Source of the DNA: JBFJKD01 sp041600415
Lineage (GTDB): Bacteria > Pseudomonadota > Gammaproteobacteria > Pseudomonadales > Porticoccaceae
Assembly (NCBI GenBank): GCA_041600415.1
Contig: JBFIKF010000006.1
Location: 1 to 64,000 of the forward strand
DNA: 64,000 bases
Reading direction: 5' to 3'
The notes under the pieces were generated by a model. It had not been told where the DNA came from and searched no databases. It saw only the letters and a list, made by a program, of their open reading frames with translations. A program made the translations under genes and the position numbers. Shown in pieces: positions 26,700-35,993 of the stretch; position 1 is the first letter of the stretch; the number at the start of each line of letters is the position of its first letter.

Positions 26700-27905
26700 T
26701 CAAACACGCTCGATAATCAGGGCAATACCTTGCCCTACACCAATACACATGGTGCAAAGCGCATACTTGCCTTGGGTTCTGTGCAACTGGTACATAGCCG
26801 TGGTCACCAGCCGAGCCCCACTCATTCCCAAAGGGTGGCCAAGCGCAATTGCCCCGCCATTGGGATTGACTCGTTCGTCACTGTCGCTGAGACCGAGGGC
26901 TCTTGTCACAGCCAGCCCCTGAGCTGCAAAAGCTTCATTAAGCTCAATTACCGACATATCTGACAGCGTAAGACCTGTTTTAACCAGCACCTTGCGACTC
27001 GCTTCGTAGGGGCCATACCCCATGATTCTCGGTTCAAGCCCAGAACTGGCCATCGCCAGTACTTTTGCTTTTGGGGACAAACCATGTTTTTCTACTGCCT
27101 CCGGCGAAGCCAGCAACAGCGCGCAGGCACCGTCATTAACGCCGGATGCATTGCCAGCTGTAACAGTGCCTCCCTCTCGAAAAGGCGTCCCAAGCTTCGC
27201 CAACCCTTCCAGAGTGGTATCAGCCCGCGGGTGCTCGTCCATATTCACAACCAGCGGGTCAGCCTTTCTTCGAGGCACATGCACAGGCGTTATTTCTTCA
27301 GCCAGCCGCCCTTCCTGTTGCGCCAAGATTGCTTTTTGCTGTGATCTAAGGGCAAAAAGATCCTGGTCTTCACGGGATACCTGAAATTGTTCGGCAACGT
27401 TTTCCGCCGTTTCAGGCATAGAGTCGATACCGTATTGTTGCTTCATCAATTTATTGACAAAACGCCAACCAATTGTAGTGTCGAACATCTCCGCATTACG
27501 ACTGAATGCTGACGTCGATTTTCCAAGGACAAAAGGTGCCCTTGACATAGACTCCACGCCTCCCGCGATTGCGAGATCGACCTCTCCAGCTTTGATCGCT
27601 CTGGCGGCAGATCCCACGGCATCCATCCCGGAACCACAGAGGCGATTAACAGTAACGCCCGGCACTTCAACAGGTATACCCGCCAATAAAGCACTCATTC
27701 GGGCCACGTTACGGTTGTCTTCACCAGCCTGATTGGCACAGCCAAACCATATATCGTCTACCTCGGACCAGTTCACTGACGGATTTCGCTCCATGAGTAC
27801 ACGCAGGGGAATTGCGCCAAGATCATCAGCCCTGATCATTGAGAGAGCTCCGCCATAGCGTCCTATCGGTGTGCGGATCCCATCACAAATGTATGCGTCT
27901 TTCAT
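26700..27905 (-). CDS. paaJ: Thiolase, 3-oxoadipyl-CoA/3-oxo-5,6-dehydrosuberyl-CoA type
   Basis: The 401-residue thiolase has the nucleophilic cysteine in VNRLCGSGMDAVG, the histidine block ALGHPLGMSGAR, and the late cysteine in CIGVGQG. In this operon it should catalyse the two thiolytic steps of the pathway (beta-ketoadipyl-CoA and the unsaturated C8 intermediate). Its start overlaps the end of paaI by 4 bases. Confidence 0.92.
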   Translation of the reverse strand: MKDAYICDGIRTPIGRYGGALSMIRADDLGAIPLRVLMERNPSVNWSEVDDIWFGCANQAGEDNRNVARMSALLAGIPVEVPGVTVNRLCGSGMDAVGSAARAIKAGEVDLAIAGGVESMSRAPFVLGKSTSAFSRNAEMFDTTIGWRFVNKLMKQQYGIDSMPETAENVAEQFQVSREDQDLFALRSQQKAILAQQEGRLAEEITPVHVPRRKADPLVVNMDEHPRADTTLEGLAKLGTPFREGGTVTAGNASGVNDGACALLLASPEAVEKHGLSPKAKVLAMASSGLEPRIMGYGPYEASRKVLVKTGLTLSDMSVIELNEAFAAQGLAVTRALGLSDSDERVNPNGGAIALGHPLGMSGARLVTTAMYQLHRTQGKYALCTMCIGVGQGIALIIERV

Positions 27906-28348
27906 TGAGCAGCCACTCCTGTCTCTTCTTCTACGAGTTTTGTACCAATCCGGTAGGCATTACCCCGGAAAATCGCTATAGGCTTGGCGTCCTGGTTAGT
28001 GACTTCCACGTCGTAGACTCCGGTCCTACGCCCCTGGGACACTTGCATGGCCACCGCTGTCAACTTGTCACCCAGCTTCGCCGGAGAGATGTAATCTATG
28101 CGGGCACCTGCAGCCACCGCGCTGAGATTTTCACTGTTACATGCGAATGCAAAAGCGCTATCTGCCAGAGAAAAAATCAGCCCCCCATGACATAGGCCAT
28201 GACCATTTGCCATCTCCTCGACAACGGTCATACTCAAGGTTGCACAGCCCGGTGACACGCCTTCCACATTCATACCCATTGATTGGGATGCCCTGTCTGC
28301 AGACCACATCACATCAGCACAAGCTTTGGCCAATACCACTGCATCCAT
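27902..28348 (-). CDS. paaI: Hydroxyphenylacetyl-CoA thioesterase PaaI
   Basis: The hot-dog fold protein (148 residues from ATG 28348) has the PaaI motif GHGLCHGGLIFSLADSAFAFA. PaaI frees CoA from dead-end hydroxyphenylacetyl-CoA intermediates. The longer frame start at 28387 would overlap paaG by 35 bases; ATG 28348 sits just past the paaG stop with AAGGGTG before it. Confidence 0.92.
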   Translation of the reverse strand: MDAVVLAKACADVMWSADRASQSMGMNVEGVSPGCATLSMTVVEEMANGHGLCHGGLIFSLADSAFAFACNSENLSAVAAGARIDYISPAKLGDKLTAVAMQVSQGRRTGVYDVEVTNQDAKPIAIFRGNAYRIGTKLVEEETGVAAQ

Positions 28349-28352
28349 ATCG

Positions 28353-29144
28353 CTATTCACCCTTGTAAACAGGAGCACGCTTGGCAAGAAATGCTTTCAC
28401 ACCCTCCTGATAGTCATGGGTTTTACCAGCAGCCCGCATGAGCTCTTTTTCTACTTCAAGCTGCTCGTCGAGTGAATTGGTGGCGGAAAGAGCGAAGGCT
28501 TGCTTGGTAAACGCAAAACCTATAGTAGGCTGTGTCGCCATCTGTTTGGCGAGCCCCAAAGCGGTCTCCATCAACTTTTCGTCATCAACCACTTCCCAGA
28601 TCATGCCCCATGCCTGGGCCTGCTCAGCAGATATTTTTGGACCTAACATGGCGAGGCCCTTGGCACGAGCCATACCCACGAGCCTCGGTAATGTCCAAGT
28701 TCCGCCGGAGTCGGGAATCAGCCCCAGCTTGGAAAAAGATTCAATAAAACTTGCCGAACGGGCAGCAATGACGATATCGCAAGCAAAGGCAATATTTGCT
28801 CCCGCACCAGCGGCCACACCATTCACGGCACAGATCACCGGCTTTTCCATGGTTGTCAGTAAACGAATCAGCGGGTTGTAATTTTTCTCCACCGACTCGC
28901 CGAGATCCGGGGTACTCTCACCAGGATCAACAGCCCTGTCATTTAGATCCTGACCTGCGCAAAACCCACGACCATTTCCGGTTAGCAGCAGAGCTCTAAC
29001 AGATTTATCCGAGGCCACCGCAGTCAGAACACTCCTTACTTCAGCGTGCATATCACTGGTAAAGCTGTTTAGGGCAGCAGGTCGATTGAGTCGAAGCAAC
29101 CCAACGCCCTCTGTAATTTCGAATTCAATATGTTCATAACTCAT
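28353..29144 (-). CDS. paaG: 1,2-epoxyphenylacetyl-CoA isomerase PaaG
   Basis: The crotonase-family protein (263 residues) has FCAGQDLNDR and VNGVAAGAGANIAFACDIVIA, which form the oxyanion hole, and GLIPDSGGTWTLPRLVG with the acidic active-site region. PaaG turns the ring epoxide into oxepin-CoA and later isomerises the double bond. ATG 29144 is preferred over the upstream TTG because GAGGAGC lies just before it. Confidence 0.92.
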   Translation of the reverse strand: MSYEHIEFEITEGVGLLRLNRPAALNSFTSDMHAEVRSVLTAVASDKSVRALLLTGNGRGFCAGQDLNDRAVDPGESTPDLGESVEKNYNPLIRLLTTMEKPVICAVNGVAAGAGANIAFACDIVIAARSASFIESFSKLGLIPDSGGTWTLPRLVGMARAKGLAMLGPKISAEQAQAWGMIWEVVDDEKLMETALGLAKQMATQPTIGFAFTKQAFALSATNSLDEQLEVEKELMRAAGKTHDYQEGVKAFLAKRAPVYKGE

Positions 29145-29155
29145 TTGTCTGCTCC

Positions 29156-31198
29156 TCAACCTTCGCGCCGTTCAACAAGCGTCAGAATGTCATACAGAGC
29201 AACCAACTCCTCATTTTGATTCGTTACTTCGATCGCCCATCTCACGACACCATTAGGCTTTTCTTCGCCCCGTTGCGCTTTCTTGACCTTGCTCTTAACA
29301 GTGAGTTTTGCCTGTATCGTGTCGCCTGCGCCTACCGGCTCTACAAACCGGAGATTGTCGAGGCCGTAGTTGGCCAGAACAGGACCGGGAGCGGGATCAA
29401 CAAACAGGCCTGCCGCTGCTGCAAGAACAAAATAGCCGTGTGCTACGCGCTTACCAAACAAGGATTCTTTGGCTGCCTGCTCGTCAAAATGGGCATAGAA
29501 GTGATCCCAGCTGATACACCCGAAGTTGACAATGTCGGCTTCTGAAACCGTTCTACGGTGGGTAATAATTTGCTCACCAATCTGGAGCTCCTCAAAGTAC
29601 TTCTTGAAAGGGTGAACAGCATCCCCACAGGTACGGGAGCCGGCATGAAACTCTTTGGTAACAGCCGTCAACGATGTCGGTGACCCTTGCAGAGCTGTGC
29701 GTTGCATATAATGTTTGATGGCACGGGCACCGCCCAGCTCTTCACCACCACCGGCGCGCCCCGGTCCGCCATGAACCAGATTCGCAAGCGGCGATCCATG
29801 TCCTGTTGACTCTGCGATACAATCGCGATTCAGAATCAACATCCGACCATGATAGGGCGCCGTCTCCAGCACCACCTTGCGGGCCTCGTCGTTGTTATAG
29901 GTGTAGAGAGAACTGACCAGACTGCCTTTACCTAGTCGAGATATAGCGATGGCATCTTCTAACGTGTCATAGGGCATGACCGTACTTACAGGGCCAAACG
30001 CTTCTACCTCGTGAACCAGTGTCTTCTTGAATGGATCATCGCAATGCAGCAGGGTCGCGGGATAGAAGGCACCACTCTCGTTATCCGCACCTTGTATCGC
30101 AAACTCCTCACCGCCTCCCAGCACGATGTCGCATTCAGCTGAAAGCTGCTTTACTTTGTCTTGAACATCCAACGCCTGATCACGACCAGCCAACGCGCCC
30201 ATTCGCACCCCCTCAACCGAGGGGTTACCAAGAGTGGCTTTACTCAATCGTTTGGTTAACCCTGATACGACGGCGTCAACCATTTCCCGGGGCACAATCA
30301 CCCGTCGAATGGCGGTACACTTCTGGCCCGCCTTTGTGGTCATCTCCTTGGCCACTTCCTTGATAAAAATATCGAATTCCTCATCACCTTCTGACACAGT
30401 TTTACCCAGAATTGCGCAATTCAGGGAGTCTGCTTCCATGGTGAAAGGAATTGAGTTTGCAACGATATTGGGATGGGTTCGCAATTTTTGCCCGGTACTT
30501 GCCGAACCAGTGAAGGTGACGACATCCTGTTCGTTAAGGTGGTCAAGCAAGTCTCCGGTACTACCACAAATCAATTGTATGGAACCTTCCGGAAAGAATT
30601 TGCCCTCGACCATTTCCCTGACCATCGCCTGGGTCAGGTAGCACCCCGGGGTGGCCGGCTTGATAATGACGGGCATGCCTGCCGCAAGAGTAGGAGCAAC
30701 TTTCTCCAGCATTCCCCAGCACGGAAAATTGTAGGCATTAATGTGCACCGCAACGCCCGGCTTGGAGGTGAGTATGTGCCTGCCAACAAAGCTTCCCTTG
30801 GCAGACAATCGCTCTAGATCCCCTTCTACCGCAATAACATCATCAGGAAACTCGCGACTTACAAGGCTGGCATAGCTGAATACTGTACCGATACCGCCCT
30901 CTATATCGATCCAACTATCAGCTCGGGTAGCGCCGGTTTTCATGGACAAGGCGTAGAACTCTTCTTTCTTCCCCATCAAATGCTTTGCCATGGCCTTGAG
31001 TGCGGCTGCACGCTCGGTAAAAGTCATAGCACGAAGTGCAGAGCCACCTGTATTGCGACCGTAGTTTGCAACTTCAGCGAAATCTATACCTGAGCTTGTT
31101 ACTTCGAAAATCGGCTCTCCGGTAATCGCGTCATAGAGGGTAACGCCTTCCCCATCACCCTCTTGAAATCGACCCATTACGTAGCTCTGCAACTTCAT
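29156..31198 (-). CDS. paaZ: Bifunctional oxepin-CoA hydrolase/aldehyde dehydrogenase PaaZ
   Basis: The 680-residue protein has an aldehyde dehydrogenase domain (1-520; active-site cysteine in GQKCTAIRR) and a C-terminal MaoC-like hydratase domain (530-680; WDHFYAHFDEQAAKESLFGK and VAHGYFV). It opens the oxepin ring and oxidises the resulting semialdehyde to 3-oxo-5,6-dehydrosuberyl-CoA. It is the first gene of the ten-gene row paaZ-G-I-J-A-B-C-D-E-ethD, transcribed from the promoter in 31199-31362. Confidence 0.95.
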   Translation of the reverse strand: MKLQSYVMGRFQEGDGEGVTLYDAITGEPIFEVTSSGIDFAEVANYGRNTGGSALRAMTFTERAAALKAMAKHLMGKKEEFYALSMKTGATRADSWIDIEGGIGTVFSYASLVSREFPDDVIAVEGDLERLSAKGSFVGRHILTSKPGVAVHINAYNFPCWGMLEKVAPTLAAGMPVIIKPATPGCYLTQAMVREMVEGKFFPEGSIQLICGSTGDLLDHLNEQDVVTFTGSASTGQKLRTHPNIVANSIPFTMEADSLNCAILGKTVSEGDEEFDIFIKEVAKEMTTKAGQKCTAIRRVIVPREMVDAVVSGLTKRLSKATLGNPSVEGVRMGALAGRDQALDVQDKVKQLSAECDIVLGGGEEFAIQGADNESGAFYPATLLHCDDPFKKTLVHEVEAFGPVSTVMPYDTLEDAIAISRLGKGSLVSSLYTYNNDEARKVVLETAPYHGRMLILNRDCIAESTGHGSPLANLVHGGPGRAGGGEELGGARAIKHYMQRTALQGSPTSLTAVTKEFHAGSRTCGDAVHPFKKYFEELQIGEQIITHRRTVSEADIVNFGCISWDHFYAHFDEQAAKESLFGKRVAHGYFVLAAAAGLFVDPAPGPVLANYGLDNLRFVEPVGAGDTIQAKLTVKSKVKKAQRGEEKPNGVVRWAIEVTNQNEELVALYDILTLVERREG

Positions 31199-31238
31199 TT
31201 CGTCGCCTCCGAAATATTAGTTTTATTTAATTGAACAC

Positions 31239-31282
31239 ATCATGATACATTTATTTATATTATACAAGTTTTTGTGTAATAC
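31239..31282 (-). promoter_or_regulatory. paaZ promoter and shared 41-bp element (likely PaaX operator)
   Basis: On the minus strand TTGTAT (31267-31262) and CATGAT (31244-31239) are separated by 17 bases and could be the -35 and -10 boxes for paaZ. They lie inside a 41-bp element (31242-31282) that matches the paaK/paaX region at 34894-34934 at about 30 positions with no gap: ATRATACAT, then N9, then TTATWCAA, then a T run and GTAATA. A repressor bound here would block RNA polymerase, so PaaX is the obvious candidate. Confidence 0.5.
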
Positions 31283-31362
31283 TTTTTAGAAATTAAAACA
31301 CTATGAATGGCTGCAGCCTTTCGTGGACCACCCGAAAACAACAGGAGGCAGGAGAGCAGACA

Positions 31363-33450
31363 ATGAAGAGACGGCTAATTAGTTACGATGTAATCGATAA
31401 GATTGGGGTAATCAGGCTCAACAACCCACCGGTAAATGCACTGTCTCAGCAAGTGCGGCAGGAGCTACTGGAAGTGCTTAACAAGTCTGCTGCCGACCAG
31501 TCTCAGGTAGTCTTACTACTCTGCGAAGGAAGAACATTCATAGCCGGAGCAGATATAAAAGAGTTCGGAGCTCCCCCGAAAGAGCCTTATCTTCCCGATC
31601 TGATTTCTGCAATTGAAGAGAGCAACAAACCGTTTGTAGTCGCCCTCCACGGAAATACGTTGGGAGGTGGATTGGAGCTCGCGCTGGGAGCGCATTATCG
31701 GATTGCCGAGATTTCTACAAATCTTGGCTTACCTGAAGTCAAGCTTGGGATAATCCCCGGTGCAGGAGGCACACAGAGACTTCCCCGACTGGTCGGAGCA
31801 GAACAAGCTCTGGATATGATAACCAGCGGGTCTCCAATATCCGCCACAAAAGCATTTGAAGTGGGTCTTGTGGATAAGCTGACTGATGGTGATCTGGAGC
31901 GGGCAGCCATGAGTTATTGCAGAGAACTGTCATATACCAATTCGGTTCCTCGCCGCACAAGGGAACAGCCCGTGACCACCCCTGATGATGATTTTTTCGA
32001 GACCTATGGAGAGAAGATCGTCCGTAAAACCCGTGGCGAACTGGCACCGGGCTATATCATAGATCTGGTAAAAAAAGCATCATTACTGCCTTTTTCAGAG
32101 GGGATGAAAGAAGAACGGAAACGTTTTCTCGAGTGCAGGGATTCAATACAGTCAGCAGCCTTGCGTCACGTTTTCTTCGCTGAACGGGCATCATCCAAAC
32201 TGCCAGACATCCCTGACGATACCCCGACTCTTCCGGTCAAATCAGTTGCCGTTATTGGTGCGGGCACAATGGGCGGCGGTATCGCCATGTGCTTTGCCAA
32301 CGCCAACATCCCGGTAACTATCGTCGATACTTCAGAGGAGTCTTTAGCTGTCGGCTTGCAACGAATACAGGATAACTACGGGGTTTCCATTAAACGGAAC
32401 CGCTTCAGTCAGGAACAGGTAGACCGGTTTCTCGCAAACCTAAATACGACCACCGATTACAACAAGATCAGCCAGGTGGATATGGTTGTTGAGGCGGCCT
32501 TTGAGAACATGGCTGTAAAAAAAGAGATTTTTTCAACCCTTGAAAAAACATGCAAGCAGGAGTGTATTCTGGCAACCAACACATCTTATCTCGACATCAA
32601 CGAAATTGCTCAATCGATCCAAATCCCTGGCAGTGTCATTGGGGCACATTTTTTCAGCCCCGCCAACGTCATGAAATTACTGGAAATTGTCAGAGGGGAA
32701 AAAACTGCGCCGACGACCATCAAGACCTTGATCTCAACAGCCAAGAAAATTGGAAAAATTCCAGTCACGGTTGGGGTATGTCAAGGTTTTGTAGGAAACA
32801 GAATGCTGAAGAGCTACGTCAGACAAGCTCAATTACTGTTGCTGGAGGGCGCATCTCCCGAGGAGATAGACAATGCAATGGAGAGATGGGGAATGGCAAT
32901 GGGCCCCCTTGCGGTGGGAGACCTCGCAGGCATCGACATTAGCTATCGCTCTCGTCGGGATCAGGGCATCCCGTCTCACTCGGTCAAGGAGCATGACCTG
33001 GCGGACACCCTGGTTGAAATGAACCGGCTGGGCCAAAAGACGGGCGCTGGATATTACAAATACGATAGCACCAATCGACAACGTCTCTCTGACCCAGAAC
33101 TGGAAAAACTGGTAGAGAGCATAGCAACCAAATGGGGTGTGAAACGCAGAAGTATTACTGAAGACGAGATCGTAGATCGGCTCATATTTGCGCTGATCAA
33201 TGAAGGCGCTTCCATCGTACGGGAAGGAATTGCTGCCCGCCCTTCAGATGTGGATATTGTCTATATTAACGGGTATGGCTTTCCCAAGTGGCGTGGCGGG
33301 CCGATGTTTTATGCGGATCAATATGGATTGACTAAAATCCTAACCCGGCTTGAGCAGCTATATATCAGCACTGGTGATGAGTTCTGGCGACCAGATCCAC
33401 TATTAATTGATCTTGCAGAAAAAAACAACGCGTTGAGCTCACGTAATTAA
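31363..33450 (+). CDS. Fused enoyl-CoA hydratase/3-hydroxyacyl-CoA dehydrogenase (PaaF+PaaH role)
   Basis: The 695-residue protein (start ATG 31363 after AGGAGGCAGGAG; the earlier ATG lacks a good site) has an N-terminal crotonase domain (FIAGADIKEF, GGGLELALGAHYRIA). An NAD-binding dehydrogenase domain (VAVIGAGTMGGGIA) and a C-terminal dehydrogenase domain with GAHFFSPANVMKLLEIVRG follow. This is the FadB/FadJ layout. In the Paa pathway separate PaaF and PaaH usually do the hydration and the dehydrogenation; no such genes are seen here, so this fusion probably does both. It is divergent from paaZ. Confidence 0.9.
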   Translation: MKRRLISYDVIDKIGVIRLNNPPVNALSQQVRQELLEVLNKSAADQSQVVLLLCEGRTFIAGADIKEFGAPPKEPYLPDLISAIEESNKPFVVALHGNTLGGGLELALGAHYRIAEISTNLGLPEVKLGIIPGAGGTQRLPRLVGAEQALDMITSGSPISATKAFEVGLVDKLTDGDLERAAMSYCRELSYTNSVPRRTREQPVTTPDDDFFETYGEKIVRKTRGELAPGYIIDLVKKASLLPFSEGMKEERKRFLECRDSIQSAALRHVFFAERASSKLPDIPDDTPTLPVKSVAVIGAGTMGGGIAMCFANANIPVTIVDTSEESLAVGLQRIQDNYGVSIKRNRFSQEQVDRFLANLNTTTDYNKISQVDMVVEAAFENMAVKKEIFSTLEKTCKQECILATNTSYLDINEIAQSIQIPGSVIGAHFFSPANVMKLLEIVRGEKTAPTTIKTLISTAKKIGKIPVTVGVCQGFVGNRMLKSYVRQAQLLLLEGASPEEIDNAMERWGMAMGPLAVGDLAGIDISYRSRRDQGIPSHSVKEHDLADTLVEMNRLGQKTGAGYYKYDSTNRQRLSDPELEKLVESIATKWGVKRRSITEDEIVDRLIFALINEGASIVREGIAARPSDVDIVYINGYGFPKWRGGPMFYADQYGLTKILTRLEQLYISTGDEFWRPDPLLIDLAEKNNALSSRN

Positions 33451-33462
33451 TATTAAAAGCAC

Positions 33463-33487
33463 AAAAAAATGCCCCGCTTTGCGGGGC
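33463..33487 (-). terminator. Intrinsic terminator of paaK
   Basis: The hairpin GCCCCG-CTTTG-CGGGGC (33471-33487) is followed, in minus-strand direction, by seven T residues (33463-33469). It ends paaK transcripts and may also block transcripts of the converging hydratase/dehydrogenase gene. Confidence 0.85.
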
Positions 33488-33542
33488 CGAAGGTAGGAAT
33501 CACTCGCAATGAACGATTTTTTAAAGAGATAGCTGATTTCTA

Positions 33543-34844
33543 TTACTTGCTCCGCAGGTCTATGACCCGTTTTGCTTTCCCTTCTGAACGGGGAATGCCT
33601 CCTTGATCGTGTACTGTCACCTGGGTTGAGATTCCAATAAACGACTTGATCTTGTGCTTTAGGTCTTTCGCTGCTTCATCCTTGCTGTGAGAAGCTTCCC
33701 CTCCTGCCAATTCCACATGAACCGCAATAGAGTCCAGGTGGCCATCTTTACTCACTTCAAGGTAGTAATGAGGCGACAGCGCCTGGATAGATAGCAACTG
33801 CTCCTCTATCTGGGAGGGAAACACATTGACCCCACGGATAATCAGCATGTCATCGCTGCGTCCGGTGATTTTATCCATACGACGCATGGTTCGCGCAGTA
33901 CCTGGGAGCAACCGGGTCAAATCCCTGGTTCGGTAGCGTATTACCGGCATTGCCCGCTTCGTTAAACTGGTAAAGACAAGTTCGCCCTCTTCTCCATCAG
34001 GCAGTACCTCTCCAGTCTCCGGATTAATAATTTCGGGATAAAAGTGATCCTCCCAAATGGTAGGGCCATCTTTGGATTCCAGGCATTCCTGTGCCACCCC
34101 GGGACCCATCACCTCTGACAAACCATAAATGTCCACTGCGTCCAGATTGAGGCGAGCCTGCATCTCCTGACGCATTGCATCGGTCCAGGGCTCCGCACCA
34201 AAAATGCCTGCTCTTAGGGACAATTGGCTTACATCCACACCCTGACATTCCAGTTCGTCAGCGATATTGAGCATATAAGACGGGGTAACCATTATGATAT
34301 CCGGATCAAAATCCTGTATCAGTTGAACCTGTTTTTCTGTTTGACCACCGGACATGGGTATCACTGTGCAACCCAGCCTTTCCGCTCCATAGTGAGCACC
34401 AAGCCCACCGGTAAACAGTCCATAGCCATAAGCTACATGTACCTTATCACCAGCGTGACCACCCGCAGCCCGTATCGAGCGCGCCACCACATCTGCCCAG
34501 ACATTGATATCGGACTGGCTATAAGCGACAACGGTAGGTTTTCCCGTTGTGCCGCTGGAAGCATGAACCCGGACGACCTCCTCCATCGGGAGAGCAAACA
34601 TTCCGAACGGATAGTTGTCCCTCAAGTCCTGTTTTGTGGTAAAGGGAAATTTGGCTATATCTGACAAGCTTTTCAGTTCGTCAGGATGAACACCGTGATC
34701 ATCAAACTTCTTTCGGTAAACTGGCGAATTGTTGTAAACGTGATGAAGCGTCTCTGACATGCGCTGTAACTGAAGACTCTGCAACTCATCGAGACTTGCT
34801 CTTTCGATATCGTGCAGGGGGTCCAAACAAGGCTTATTACTCAT
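33543..34844 (-). CDS. paaK: Phenylacetate-CoA ligase PaaK
   Basis: The 433-residue AMP-forming ligase has the P-loop VHASSGTTGKPTVVAYS, the adenine motif YGLSEVMGPGVAQE and the hinge GRSDDMLIIRGVNVFPSQIEE. It activates phenylacetate to phenylacetyl-CoA and so links the aldehyde dehydrogenase product to the epoxidase pathway. It is divergent from paaX and has its own promoter. Confidence 0.95.
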   Translation of the reverse strand: MSNKPCLDPLHDIERASLDELQSLQLQRMSETLHHVYNNSPVYRKKFDDHGVHPDELKSLSDIAKFPFTTKQDLRDNYPFGMFALPMEEVVRVHASSGTTGKPTVVAYSQSDINVWADVVARSIRAAGGHAGDKVHVAYGYGLFTGGLGAHYGAERLGCTVIPMSGGQTEKQVQLIQDFDPDIIMVTPSYMLNIADELECQGVDVSQLSLRAGIFGAEPWTDAMRQEMQARLNLDAVDIYGLSEVMGPGVAQECLESKDGPTIWEDHFYPEIINPETGEVLPDGEEGELVFTSLTKRAMPVIRYRTRDLTRLLPGTARTMRRMDKITGRSDDMLIIRGVNVFPSQIEEQLLSIQALSPHYYLEVSKDGHLDSIAVHVELAGGEASHSKDEAAKDLKHKIKSFIGISTQVTVHDQGGIPRSEGKAKRVIDLRSK

Positions 34845-34890
34845 AACGACCTCTCTGGTGTAGCTTTGTTATGTCTCTATTCAGGACACC

Positions 34891-34939
34891 TTTATAATAC
34901 ATAATTTTTGTTTATTCAATTTTTTTTGTAATATATAAT
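34891..34939. promoter_or_regulatory. paaK/paaX divergent promoter region with shared 41-bp element
   Basis: For paaK (minus strand), TTGAAT (34919-34914) and TATAAA (34896-34891) are separated by exactly 17 bases, a good sigma-70 promoter. For paaX (plus strand), TATAAT lies at 34934-34939. Between and over them runs the element at 34894-34934 that is shared with the paaZ promoter region. PaaX probably binds here and also regulates its own gene. Confidence 0.6.
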
Positions 34940-35032
34940 TGCTTGCAGAACACCGGGATCAGCAGCTTACGCTCCCCATACTGCTATCCTCCTGCTATTA
35001 TTTCGCCTTCTATAGAATGTAGTTCACAATAA

Positions 35033-35953
35033 ATGTCGCAACCTACCTGTATTGAAAAGCTGATTCATGAGTTCAGAAACCGCAGCCCAATGCGGGTACC
35101 CTCTCTGATATCGACAGTTTTCGGCGATGTGTTAACACAACATGGCGGGGTAATCTGGCTCGGTAGCCTCGTAAAAGCGCTCTCACCGCTGGGGGTGGAC
35201 GAGCGTCTTGTCCGCACCTCCGTGTTCCGCCTCGTCAAGGATGGATGGTTAAAGTCCCACAAACTGGGCCGCAGAAGCTACTACCAACTGACAACCTACG
35301 GCACGCGCGAGTTCCAGCGAGCTGCTAACCGCATCTACAATATGGAAAAGCCCGAATGGAATGAGAAGTGGCAACTGGTATTCCCCCGGGATATACCTGA
35401 TGACAAGAAAGAGCCTCTCCGGCGCAGCCTTCACTGGCAGGGATTCAGACAAATAGCCGCCGGAGTCTTTGCCCGTCCTGAAACAGATCAAAAAGAACTG
35501 CTTGAAATCATCGAAGAGTTCTCGATTGAAAGTAATGTTTTTCTTTTAAATGGATATGCCGACAACTCGACACCACACCTGGTTGTTCAGGACTTGGTGG
35601 AAGAAAATTGGGAGCTGGGCAAAATCGCAAAAAAATATAAAGAATTTATCCGCCGTTTCAGTCCCCCGCGAAAATGGTTAGAAACTCACCAGGCAGATCC
35701 AGAATCAGCATTTTTTGCCAGGACACTATTGATTCACGACTATCGCAGGATTCTCCTTCAAGATACATCACTACCGGAAAAACTGCTCCCCCCATCATGG
35801 CCGGGCCTAGTCGCACAACAATTAACCAGAGAACTTTACTTGGCCCTTAGCACCCAATCAATTGTACATATCACGTCATCCATGGAGAACGATTCGGGGC
35901 CACTACCAAAACCATCAGATGAATTTTATCGCCGGTTTAGTGTTAAAGTTTGA
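35033..35953 (+). CDS. paaX: PaaX, repressor of the phenylacetate genes
   Basis: The 306-residue protein fits PaaX: an N-terminal winged helix (GGVIWLGSLVKALSPLGVDE, RTSVFRLVKDGWL), then the middle and C-terminal PaaX domains (EKWQLVFPRDIPDDKKEPLRRSLHWQGF, LLPPSWPGLVAQQL). PaaX represses paa promoters until phenylacetyl-CoA binds. It is divergent from paaK and followed by paaY. Confidence 0.95.
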   Translation: MSQPTCIEKLIHEFRNRSPMRVPSLISTVFGDVLTQHGGVIWLGSLVKALSPLGVDERLVRTSVFRLVKDGWLKSHKLGRRSYYQLTTYGTREFQRAANRIYNMEKPEWNEKWQLVFPRDIPDDKKEPLRRSLHWQGFRQIAAGVFARPETDQKELLEIIEEFSIESNVFLLNGYADNSTPHLVVQDLVEENWELGKIAKKYKEFIRRFSPPRKWLETHQADPESAFFARTLLIHDYRRILLQDTSLPEKLLPPSWPGLVAQQLTRELYLALSTQSIVHITSSMENDSGPLPKPSDEFYRRFSVKV

Positions 35954-35993
35954 ATCTAGAAACTTCACCCTAACAAACTTTTCGAGGGAAGAA

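Noticed and set aside
35862..35993. N-terminal extension of PaaY
   Set aside because: It overlaps the end of paaX, and the known start of PaaY matches ATG 35994 with a good ribosome site.
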